Shown here piece by piece: positions 52,767 through 59,968 of a stretch of DNA of 64,000 nucleotides (its first letter is position 1; each line of letters starts with the position of its first letter). The notes under the pieces are model-generated. The model saw nothing but the letters and a program-made list of their open reading frames with translations, ran no database searches and had not been told where the DNA came from. This DNA is from Endoryza sp044226045 (GTDB lineage Bacteria; Bacteroidota; Bacteroidia; Chitinophagales; Chitinophagaceae), in assembly GCA_044226045.1 (NCBI GenBank), contig JBGAHR010000013.1:28448-92447 (forward strand). The letters run 5' to 3'. The position numbers were made by a program, and so were the translations under genes.

Positions 52767-53936
52767 TTAATACACTATCTCTTCCTTCCCGGTCTTCAAA
52801 ATCAGCTCCTTCTTTTCTGCCGCCTCTACCCTTCCCACCACTTTCGCTTCAATACCGAACTGCTTACCCGCCCGAATCAGGTCGTCGGCTGCTTTGGGCG
52901 AAGCGAATATTTCAAGCCGGTGGCCCATATTGAAAACCTGGTACATTTCCCGGTTATCGCTTCCCGAAGCTTGCTGCAACAGGTTAAATACCGGAGGCAC
53001 TTCAAATAAATTATCCTTGATGATGCGGAAGGTATCCGGCAGGTATTTCAGGCACTTGGTTTGCCCGCCGCCGCTGCAGTGAATAATGCCATGAACAGCC
53101 TCAAAATGATCTTTCAATATCGTTTTCATCAATGGTGCATAAGTTCGGGTCGGGCTCAGTAACAGCTTTCCAACGGTGGTTTCTCCGACAGGTGTTTGGA
53201 AGGAATCTGTGAGCCGGCTCTTGCCGATGTAAACAACCTCATCATCCAGCCCGGTATCGTATGACTCGGGATACTGTTTTGCATAAAACTTGTCGAGACC
53301 ATCGTGACGGGCACTGGTCAGTCCATTACTGGCGATTCCACTGTTGTAGTCCGTTTCATAATGTGTTTTTCCTGAACTCGCGAACCCTACGATCACATCT
53401 CCGGCCCGGATGTTATCGTTTGTGATCAGTTTTGATTTGGGCCAGCGGGACATCATGGTGCCATTAACCGCTATTGTTCTGACCACATCTCCCACATCCG
53501 CTGTTTCCCCTCCCAGATAGTGAATATTTACTCCGTACTGTTTCAGTTCATTAAAAAATTCCTGTGTTCCATGGATCACAGCTTCGAGTACTTCGCCAGG
53601 AATGAGCCTTTTGTTACGGTCAATGGTGGAGGAAAACAAAAGGTCATCATGAATGCCTACACAGAGCAGGTCGTCCAGGTTCATGACGATGGCATCTTGG
53701 GCGATCCCTTTCCAAACAGAGAGATCACCTGTTTCTTTCCAATAGAGGTAAGCCAAAATGCTTTTGGTACCGGCCCCATCGGCGTGCATCAGGTTCACCC
53801 AGCCGGCATCCTTGCTGATGAAGTCCGGGTAAATTTTACAAAACGCGTGAGGGAACAGACCCTGGTCCAGCTTTTCCACTGCCTTGTGAACTTCTTCTTT
53901 CTGGGCCGAGACCCCTCTTTTGGAATATAAACTCAT
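52767..53936 (-). CDS. purM: Phosphoribosylformylglycinamidine cyclo-ligase (AIR synthetase)
   Basis: A 389-residue ATP-dependent enzyme of purine synthesis. HADGAGTKSILAYLYWKETGD (substrate loop), IAQDAIVMNLDDLLCVG, YLGGETADVGDVV, IVGFASSGKTHYETDYNSGIASNGLTSAR, VHGIIHCSGGGQTKCLKYLP and FNMGHRLEIFA. It is somewhat longer than E. coli PurM (345), as usual in Bacteroidota. The other pur genes are not in this window. Confidence 0.94.
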   Translation of the reverse strand: MSLYSKRGVSAQKEEVHKAVEKLDQGLFPHAFCKIYPDFISKDAGWVNLMHADGAGTKSILAYLYWKETGDLSVWKGIAQDAIVMNLDDLLCVGIHDDLLFSSTIDRNKRLIPGEVLEAVIHGTQEFFNELKQYGVNIHYLGGETADVGDVVRTIAVNGTMMSRWPKSKLITNDNIRAGDVIVGFASSGKTHYETDYNSGIASNGLTSARHDGLDKFYAKQYPESYDTGLDDEVVYIGKSRLTDSFQTPVGETTVGKLLLSPTRTYAPLMKTILKDHFEAVHGIIHCSGGGQTKCLKYLPDTFRIIKDNLFEVPPVFNLLQQASGSDNREMYQVFNMGHRLEIFASPKAADDLIRAGKQFGIEAKVVGRVEAAEKKELILKTGKEEIVY

Positions 53937-54010
53937 AATCCCTGGTTAATTGCCGCAAATGTCCATCTCACACACCGAATTGCCAACTCTCAACTCCAGC
54001 ATTTTTCAAC

Positions 54011-54018
54011 TACATTTG
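54011..54018 (+). promoter_or_regulatory. Bacteroidetes -7 box TACATTTG for ribF
   Basis: Exact match ten bases before the ATG at 54029. Confidence 0.55.
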
Positions 54019-54028
54019 CACGCCAGTT

Positions 54029-54964
54029 ATGAAGGTTCATCGTGATATTAATCAACTCCCCCTGTTCCAGCGTGCCGTGATCACCATCGGCACTTTTGAT
54101 GGTGTACATTCTGGCCATCGGAAAATAATTGATCAGTTGCGTACAGAAGCCCAACAGGTAGAAGGAGAGTCGGTGATCATTACTTTTCATCCACATCCCC
54201 GTTCGGTGCTGCGAGCCGGGCAATCGGCGGTATCGCTGATCAATACCATTGAAGAAAAAATCGAACTCCTGGAAAAGAGCGGGATTGACCACCTCGTGAT
54301 CGTTCCCTTTACAGAGGAATTTTCAAAACTCTCTGCCACCGATTATGTTGAGAAATTCCTGGTCGACCGCTTCCATCCGCACACGGTCATCATTGGTTAT
54401 GATCATCATTTTGGAGCCGGTCGAACCGGTGATTTCAAACTGCTGGAACAATATCGTGACAAGGGTTATTTTAAGCTGAAGGAAATTCCGGAACTATTGC
54501 TCAATGAAAACAGCGTCAGTTCAACTGCCATCCGGCGTAGCATTGCCGAAGGAAAAATTGAACTGGCGAACCAGTTACTCGGTTATGATTTCTTTTTTGA
54601 AGGGAAGGTGATCCATGGAAACAAACTGGGCCGCACACTCGGCTACCCTACTGCCAATATAGAAGTATTGAACCCCGATAAACTGATTCCCTCCAATGGC
54701 ATCTATGCGGTGGAAGCCATGCTTGACAGACAACACACAATGCTGAAAGGCATGATGAGCATTGGTATTCGTCCAACCATAGGCGGTACAACAAGAGTAA
54801 TTGAAGTAAACCTCTTCGATTTTAAAAAGGAAATTTATCATTCCATTTTACGCGTGTATGTGAAGCATTACCTGCGGGAAGAACTGAAATTTGAAGGCCT
54901 CGAAGCCCTTACCCGACAGATAGCACAGGATGAAATAAACGCCCGCCGGTTAATGGGTTTATAG
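54029..54964 (+). CDS. ribF: Bifunctional riboflavin kinase / FAD synthetase
   Basis: A 311-residue enzyme that makes FMN and FAD from riboflavin. The N-terminal nucleotidyltransferase domain has VITIGTFDGVHSGHRKIIDQLR, ITFHPHPRSVL, and IGYDHHFGAGRTGDFKLLEQY, then SVSSTAIRRSIAEGKIE; the C-terminal kinase domain has VIHGNKLGRTLGYPTANIEV and GMMSIGIRPTIGG. No FMN riboswitch is visible upstream, where only about 90 bases separate it from purM. Confidence 0.95.
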   Translation: MKVHRDINQLPLFQRAVITIGTFDGVHSGHRKIIDQLRTEAQQVEGESVIITFHPHPRSVLRAGQSAVSLINTIEEKIELLEKSGIDHLVIVPFTEEFSKLSATDYVEKFLVDRFHPHTVIIGYDHHFGAGRTGDFKLLEQYRDKGYFKLKEIPELLLNENSVSSTAIRRSIAEGKIELANQLLGYDFFFEGKVIHGNKLGRTLGYPTANIEVLNPDKLIPSNGIYAVEAMLDRQHTMLKGMMSIGIRPTIGGTTRVIEVNLFDFKKEIYHSILRVYVKHYLREELKFEGLEALTRQIAQDEINARRLMGL

Positions 54965-55240
54965 CAAATTCCCCATTGAAAAATGTAAAAAAATAGGCCG
55001 GTTTTAACGAATCGATTATTCGCAAACAATTGGTTATCAATCTACCGCATTAAATAAAATTTATTTTTGAAAGGTGCCGGCCTTCGGCTGTATGGCGAAT
55101 TCTTTTTCCAGTAAATTTGACTATTCAATGTCAGTGGAAGACCATCCAACACACTTCCCGTTAAATTCTGATCTTACTAACTGCCGTTGACACTTACTAA
55201 CTCATCAGTCGAATTTTAGTTAACTCTTAAAAGTTGAAGT
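54965..55240 (+). promoter_or_regulatory. Upstream region of a small gene with two -7 boxes
   Basis: Two exact TAnnTTTG matches, TATTTTTG (55062-55069) and TAAATTTG (55112-55119), would give leaders of about 165 and 115 bases for the gene starting at 55241. That is unusually long for this window, so the leader may carry regulation. No gene seen. Confidence 0.4.
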
Positions 55241-55507
55241 ATGTATTCGTATGCGTTGCTGGAGCCCGGCTGTTATTATTTAGTACAGGAAACTGAAGAA
55301 AGCGGTGTTACCATTATCAAGGTGAATGTGGAATCGGATCATTGTGTGTATATCACCCGATACCTGGATGCGCCTGAACTCGAATGGAAAAAGAAAAACG
55401 ACACGCTATTCGATATCATCGAATGCCTGACCGATGAGAAAGTCAGGGAATGGGAATCGGTGTACAAAGACAACCAGGAATCTTATTATGAAGAGGATGA
55501 CGAGTAA
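55241..55507 (+). CDS. Small acidic hypothetical protein
   Basis: An 88-residue cytoplasmic protein, acidic at the end (ESYYEEDDE). The body (SYALLEPGCYYLVQETEESG, VTIIKVNVESDHCVYITRY, WKKKNDTLFDIIECLTDEKV) looks like a small beta-alpha fold. I do not recognise the family. It is set apart by promoter boxes upstream and a hairpin terminator downstream, which supports a real monocistronic gene. Confidence 0.7.
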   Translation: MYSYALLEPGCYYLVQETEESGVTIIKVNVESDHCVYITRYLDAPELEWKKKNDTLFDIIECLTDEKVREWESVYKDNQESYYEEDDE

Positions 55508-55546
55508 CCTCGTTTCTTCCTGAAATGGAAAGGTCTGATGGACCAG

Positions 55547-55579
55547 GGCTATCTCCTTGTGGGATAGCTTTATTTTTTG
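55547..55579 (+). terminator. Probable terminator after the small acidic gene
   Basis: GCTATCTCC (55548-55556) pairs with GGGATAGC (55561-55568) with one bulge, then a T-rich run with six consecutive T. Confidence 0.55.
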
Positions 55580-55668
55580 GGCAAAGACTGCTGAGGGGGG
55601 CGTAAGGGTTACCGCTCAATTTTTCGCCGGAAATTGGCAGGGGGCTTACCGGGTTGTAATTTACAGAA

Positions 55669-55977
55669 ATGCCTCTGGCAGGTACTACCATGCAAAGCTC
55701 ATCTACCGCAACATTTATAACGATTGAAGCGAATGCTTTTGTCACTTCCTTTCAACTGACTATACAGGCATTTTGCCAGGAAGAAGGATCTCTCAAGATC
55801 TATGATGAGCTGGGTCAGGCAGTCTATCGGATTGTGCTTTCCCTTCAACCTGGCACCAACCACAAAGAAATATCCATCGCCTCTCTCCCGCCCGGCACCT
55901 ATTATATTCACTTCCGGACTTCTCAGACAAGGGCCTTCATGATCAATAAAATTGAAAAAACAGCCGACGCTAAATAA
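55669..55977 (+). CDS. Small protein resembling an isolated T9SS type A sorting domain
   Basis: A 102-residue frame. The second half (SLKIYDELGQAVYRIVLS, then SIASLPPGTYYIHFRTSQ and AFMINKIEK) matches the C-terminal domain that routes proteins through type IX secretion: a VYDxxGxxV-like strand, LPxGxYxI, and a final basic K-IxK. There is no N-terminal signal peptide and no cargo domain; two Met starts exist (1 and 8). It may be a stand-alone gene, a gene remnant of a larger secreted protein, or a convergent overlap (8 bases with the next gene). Confidence 0.55.
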   Translation: MPLAGTTMQSSSTATFITIEANAFVTSFQLTIQAFCQEEGSLKIYDELGQAVYRIVLSLQPGTNHKEISIASLPPGTYYIHFRTSQTRAFMINKIEKTADAK

Positions 55978-56617
55978 AGCTGCGCGACGAGCTTTTGGTA
56001 AGATAGCCAAGGCTGGCAATAAAGATGGCAATAGAGGTTGAAATGTAATACACGATAAAGTTACCTACGGAACTTCCGGTTGTATTGACGAAATAGTCAA
56101 ATATATAGATGATCACAAAAGTGCCATAAGCGAAGAGCAGGGAAACATGAATAAAAATCATGGCCTTTTCGTGAAGGCTGTGTTCCAGTTTTGACATGTA
56201 CCGGTAAATCTCCCAGGTAACCACAAACAGCACCAGCATGAGACCCAATGCCAGGAAATATTTGTGGGCCTCATAGTTCCATCCTTGAATAATAAAATTG
56301 ATCAACTGAACAGCCAGTAAGCCCGGAGAAGCGATACGGGTAAACTTCCGAACACCCGGTGAAGTGGTGGCAAAGGAAATAATGGCCAGCACAATGGGCA
56401 TGTCGAGCATATTGTAGATCACTGTAATCAACTCCAGTGTTTCCTTGCTCAGTCCGGTCCTGTCGATCAGGCCGATCAGTCCACTGACCATCCAGTAAGC
56501 GGCAAATAACAGGAAGGCCCTTTCTTTCCAAAGTTTTTTTACCAACAAAAGGGTCATCGGAATAAAGCTGGCGCAAATGCCTATAATAGAAATAATCTGG
56601 TACGTAATATCTTTCAC
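55970..56617 (-). CDS. Seven-helix membrane protein, hypothetical
   Basis: A 215-residue integral membrane protein with about seven helices (residues 7-27, 34-52, 66-85, 96-113, 122-140, 153-173, 185-206) and short loops with few charges. I do not recognise a family; the general form is like 7TM sensor domains without a signalling output. Function unknown. The upstream 820 bases hold no other gene on this strand. Confidence 0.65.
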   Translation of the reverse strand: MKDITYQIISIIGICASFIPMTLLLVKKLWKERAFLLFAAYWMVSGLIGLIDRTGLSKETLELITVIYNMLDMPIVLAIISFATTSPGVRKFTRIASPGLLAVQLINFIIQGWNYEAHKYFLALGLMLVLFVVTWEIYRYMSKLEHSLHEKAMIFIHVSLLFAYGTFVIIYIFDYFVNTTGSSVGNFIVYYISTSIAIFIASLGYLTKSSSRSFI

Positions 56618-57099
56618 GGATTTGGTTTAAGTCCTTACTAACAATCGGCGATAAATACCTATTTATTGCCGTGTCATTTTTTTTTCCGTATTACTACTTC
56701 GCCCCTGATTTGCATAAAATACGACAAAGGATTATCAATTTCCCGCATATACCCAACCGCAAAAAATGAATTTGAAACGGAAAGCCTTAATTGAAGAGAT
56801 CAACAGGCCATGTCGAAAAAAAATCTGCAATTTTATTAAAGGCATTCCTCGCAACTTTCACATTCAGTGATTAATACTCATCATTAATTGGTGTATTTTA
56901 TGCCAACCACTGCTGTCCTCAGGGTAAACCTGTGGTCAGAATGGGGGAAAACCGTCATTTATGGCTGTTTTTTCGTAAAAACACGAGGAATTCACTCGTA
57001 AAGGCCACAAAATTTCGTCAAAAAAATACGAGTGGCTCCGTAAATGGTGAATACCCGAAATAGGGAAGTTCTGCTCTAGTGTGGAAACTGCAGTCGTTC
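56618..57099. other. Gene-free stretch with short inverted repeats
   Basis: About 480 AT-rich bases without a supportable coding region. CACTCGTA (56993-57000) and TACGAGTG (57027-57034) form an 8-bp inverted repeat, and GGCCAC/GTGGCT (57003/57032) a competing one. It must include the promoter of the seven-helix protein gene. No tRNA or known riboswitch recognised. Confidence 0.4.
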
Positions 57100-57107
57100 T
57101 ATATTTG
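57100..57107 (+). promoter_or_regulatory. Bacteroidetes -7 box TATATTTG for a candidate small RNA
   Basis: Exact TAnnTTTG match, 333 bases before the nearest start codon on this strand, which has its own promoter. It points to a separate transcript ending at the terminator at 57364-57388. Confidence 0.45.
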
Positions 57108-57110
57108 TAT

Positions 57111-57388
57111 CAGTTACAGCACATATCCAATATCACTGAGAATTCAATTTTAAGATCCGGCTCCTGATTAGAGAACACATCCTTTGAAAAACCGGCAACG
57201 AAACCCAATCCTTGAAAAAACCAGAACGTCCAACGTCCAAAAACCGAATTTCCAATTTCTATGATGCCCGGTCGAATATCCTGAAGACCACAGACCAAAC
57301 TTAATTGTTGACGAAAGGATCCAAACCGAAGAAGACTGATGGTTAACTCGACTGAAGTAATTGAACCCCGGAATATCCGGGGTTTTTT
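57111..57388 (+). ncRNA. Candidate small RNA of about 275 nt
   Basis: Bounded by a TATATTTG box (57100-57107) and a strong terminator. The expected 5' end CAGTTAC (57111-57117) pairs with GTAATTG (57357-57363), right before the terminator stem, giving a closed terminal helix; GATCC (57154-57158) can pair with GGATC (57318-57322). No convincing coding frame on this strand. I do not match it to a known family; a 6S-like regulator is one possibility to test. Confidence 0.4.
57364..57388 (+). terminator. Terminator upstream of the rhodanese-thioredoxin gene
   Basis: AACCCCGGA (57364-57372) pairs with TCCGGGGTT (57376-57384), 3-nt loop, T-run. No gene precedes it on this strand for 1.4 kb, so it must end a non-coding transcript or the distant T9SS-like frame. 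Confidence 0.8.
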
Positions 57389-57400
57389 ATTGTCAGCTTC

Positions 57401-57435
57401 TTTGCAATCTAATCGTGGCCGGTTGACTATTTTTG
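57401..57435 (+). promoter_or_regulatory. Promoter of the rhodanese-thioredoxin gene
   Basis: TTTG (57401-57404) and TATTTTTG (57428-57435) with 23-base spacing; the ATG is at 57440. Confidence 0.6.
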
Positions 57436-57439
57436 TGGT

Positions 57440-58123
57440 ATGAAAACGTTTTTAAGTATCTGCAGCCTGCTGTTTGTAATAGCCAGCTGCCAGGCTCAAA
57501 AAGACAAACAACTGGATGTTGACGGATTTGAAAAGGCAATCCAGGGTAAAAAGGTTCAGTTGCTGGATGTGCGCACGGCCGAAGAATTCAGATCGGGTCA
57601 TATAGCCCATGCCCTTCAGGCGAACTGGAACAATCAAACAGAATTTAATGACCGCACGCAGCACCTGGATAAATCCATCCCGGTCTATGTGTATTGCCTG
57701 TCCGGCGCCCGCAGTGCGGCTGCAGCAAGTGTGCTTAGAAAAAAGGGATACGAAGTGTATGAGTTAAAAGGTGGCATCCTGCAATGGAAAGCCGCCGGTA
57801 AACCGCTGGAAGGCGCCTCTTCAAAAGCCGCTCTCACTCCCTCGGAATATGAAGCCCTCACCAAAAGCCAGGCAATTGTGCTGGTAGATTTTGGGGCAGA
57901 ATGGTGCCCGCCCTGTAAGAAAATGGAACCGGTGATCAATAGCCTGGTCGCAGAAAAAGGGAGCCGGTTCAAGCTGGTGAAAGTAGATGGCGGCAATGAT
58001 ACGGAAGTAATGAAACAGCAAGGAGTGGAAGCCCTGCCCGTATTTATCGTATATAAAAACGGGAAAGAAGTCTGGCGCAAACAGGGCATCGTTTCAAAAG
58101 AAGAACTCGAAAAGAATCTTTGA
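57440..58123 (+). CDS. Rhodanese-thioredoxin fusion lipoprotein
   Basis: A 227-residue lipoprotein (Cys17 in FVIASC). Residues 25-122 form a rhodanese domain: VQLLDVRTAEEFRSGHI, active Cys86 in VYCLSGARS, GYEVYELKGGILQW. Residues 130-227 form a thioredoxin: VLVDFGAEWCPPCKKMEPV with C156-P-P-C159 and VEALPVFIVYKNG containing the cis-Pro. Rhodaneses carry sulfane sulfur and thioredoxins reduce disulfides or persulfides, so the pair could pass sulfur or electrons in the periplasm. WCPPC differs from the usual WCGPC. Confidence 0.92.
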   Translation: MKTFLSICSLLFVIASCQAQKDKQLDVDGFEKAIQGKKVQLLDVRTAEEFRSGHIAHALQANWNNQTEFNDRTQHLDKSIPVYVYCLSGARSAAAASVLRKKGYEVYELKGGILQWKAAGKPLEGASSKAALTPSEYEALTKSQAIVLVDFGAEWCPPCKKMEPVINSLVAEKGSRFKLVKVDGGNDTEVMKQQGVEALPVFIVYKNGKEVWRKQGIVSKEELEKNL

Positions 58124-58163
58124 TAAAGCCGGAATGTTTAATTTGGTGTTTAAACCCGGCAGC

Positions 58164-59195
58164 ATGAAAAAAACCTGGCTAAGCGTTCTCCTGCTTGTTT
58201 CCTCCTTCGTTTCGTTTACTCAAACCGTTACTTTACTAACCTCAGGCACCCGAACCTCCATCCGTGGATTAAGTGTGGTGTCCGAAAAAATCGTGTGGGT
58301 CAGCGGCAGCGCCGGCAAAGTAGGTAAAACACTCGATGGCGGCCAAACCTGGAAATGGATGGATGTTCCGGGATATGAGAAGCGGGAATTCCGCGATATA
58401 GAAGCATTCGATGAGCGCACGGCGGTTATTATGGCTGTGGGCGAACCGGGAGATATTTTGAGAACCACCGATGGCGGCCAGAACTGGAAACTGATGTACT
58501 CCGATACCAGTGCGGGCATGTTTCTCGATGCAATGGATTTTGCCGATGAAGACAACGGTGTAGTGATCGGTGATCCCCTTCCCGGCAGTAATGCTATTTA
58601 TCGCGCTTATACCCGTAATGGCGGCATCAACTGGTTCCATCCCAAAGACGACAGCCTGTCCATTCCACCCGTTCAAAAAGGGGAAGCCATGTTTGCATCC
58701 AGCGGATCAAATGTTGTATTTCTGAAGTCTGATGGATTTCTTCGCAATAACCGTATGCTGATCGTAACGGGTGGTACATCCTCGAACCTGCTTTCACAAA
58801 ACCCGCTGCAAAAGAAAAACCTGCCCCTGCTGCAAGGAAAAGAATCTACCGGAGCTAATTCCATCGCGGCCTTCAGCCCGAAAGAAATGGTGATTGTGGG
58901 CGGTGATTTTGCCAATGATAAGGACAGCACCCAGAATTGCGTCATCAGTAAAGACGGTGGACAATCTTTTTTCGCTCCCGCTGCTGGCCCTCATGGTTAT
59001 CGCAGTTGTGTCATTTACCTCAACCGTAACAAACTGGTTGCCTGTGGTACCTCTGGGGTGGATGTCTCCGAAGATGGGGGTATGACCTGGAAACTGGTTT
59101 CAACCGACGGATACCATGTTTGTGGTAAAGCGAAAAGAGGAAACGCAGTGTACCTCGCCGGCGGTAATGGCCGCATAGCGAAGTTTTCCTGGTGA
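58164..59195 (+). CDS. YCF48/BNR-type exported beta-propeller protein
   Basis: A 343-residue exported protein; start at ATG 58164 (MKKTWLSVLLLVSSFVSFTQ), giving a signal peptide. About five Asp-box repeats: KTLDGGQTWKW, RTTDGGQNWKL, YTRNGGINWFH, ISKDGGQSFF, VSEDGGMTWKL. Homologues are named oxidoreductase or YCF48-like; the plant and cyanobacterial relative helps photosystem II assembly, which does not apply here. It follows the rhodanese-thioredoxin gene by 40 bases. Confidence 0.85.
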   Translation: MKKTWLSVLLLVSSFVSFTQTVTLLTSGTRTSIRGLSVVSEKIVWVSGSAGKVGKTLDGGQTWKWMDVPGYEKREFRDIEAFDERTAVIMAVGEPGDILRTTDGGQNWKLMYSDTSAGMFLDAMDFADEDNGVVIGDPLPGSNAIYRAYTRNGGINWFHPKDDSLSIPPVQKGEAMFASSGSNVVFLKSDGFLRNNRMLIVTGGTSSNLLSQNPLQKKNLPLLQGKESTGANSIAAFSPKEMVIVGGDFANDKDSTQNCVISKDGGQSFFAPAAGPHGYRSCVIYLNRNKLVACGTSGVDVSEDGGMTWKLVSTDGYHVCGKAKRGNAVYLAGGNGRIAKFSW

Positions 59196-59196
59196 T

Positions 59197-59526
59197 CTAT
59201 TTCTTGAACATGAAATAAACCGCCCCAATCAGGAATGCGAAGCTTAGCAGGTATTTCATCTGGAAAGGCTCTTTAAGGACAATCACTGCGAAAACGGAAA
59301 ATACCACCAGGGTAATTACCTCCTGTGTGATCTTCAACTGAAAGGCATTAAATCCATTGGTAAAGCCATAGCGATTGGCCGGCACCATCAGGCAATATTC
59401 AAAGAAAGCGATACCCCAACTCACCAGAATCGCCTTCCACAAGGGTACATTGGTATTTCGAAGATGGCCATACCAGGCAATGGTCATAAATATATTCGAA
59501 GCGAGTAATAACAGGATTGTCCTCAT
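59197..59526 (-). CDS. DUF486/DMT-family small membrane protein
   Basis: A 109-residue protein with four helices. MRTILLLLASNIFMTIAWYGHL, VSWGIAFFEYCLMVPANRYG, and QLKITQEVITLVVFSVFAVIVLKEP are the DUF486 signature; the family belongs to the drug/metabolite transporter fold and would act as a dimer. Substrate unknown. Convergent, with one base between it and the preceding stop. Confidence 0.92.
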   Translation of the reverse strand: MRTILLLLASNIFMTIAWYGHLRNTNVPLWKAILVSWGIAFFEYCLMVPANRYGFTNGFNAFQLKITQEVITLVVFSVFAVIVLKEPFQMKYLLSFAFLIGAVYFMFKK

Positions 59527-59576
59527 ACCGGCATTTATAATTAGGTTGCAATATATGGGCTGGGGTACAATTTGCC

Positions 59577-59815
59577 AATGATGATTACGGATTGTACGGA
59601 TGATGATTGTCGTGAATTTGACGAATTACGGATGACGAATTAAAAAGTCAAAATTGAAAAGTCAAAATTGAAAAGCACCATTAATTTCCACTCATTTGTC
59701 AATCGCTCTCGCTCACGCACCTTCTCCGCAAACTCCAAACCGCCAACCGCAAACCAACCTGAAACGATAAACCTGAAACGCGAAACCGACAGAACCGCCA
59801 ACTGCAAACCATCCT
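59577..59815. repeat. Mosaic repeat on the 3' side of smc, inverted copy
   Basis: Read on the minus strand it holds the same module order as 63636-63840: GGTTTCGCGTTTCAGG, GTTTATCGTTTCAGG, GGTTTGCGG pieces, a GAGCGAGAGCG tract, TGGTGCTTTTCAAT, TTTGACTTTTCAAT pieces, CCGTAATTCGTC and CATTGGCAAATTG. It is therefore an inverted partner of the repeat on the other side of smc. Confidence 0.8.
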
Positions 59816-59849
59816 GCAAAAAAGAAACCGGCCAAAAAATGACCGGCTC
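59815..59849 (-). terminator. Probable terminator of smc
   Basis: On the minus strand AGCCGG and CCGGTT (plus positions 59843-59848 and 59826-59831) form a short stem with one G-T pair and a T-rich loop, followed by TTTCTTTTTT. About 120 bases after the smc stop. Confidence 0.5.
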
Positions 59850-59968
59850 AGACTTTGAAATAGCAACCTCGAGAAACAGGACCGAAGCTATGCACGGCCC
59901 GGTATATTAACAATAGTAAATACACCGATAGACCTATGGAATTATACTATATGCCTGCCGGTGAGATA

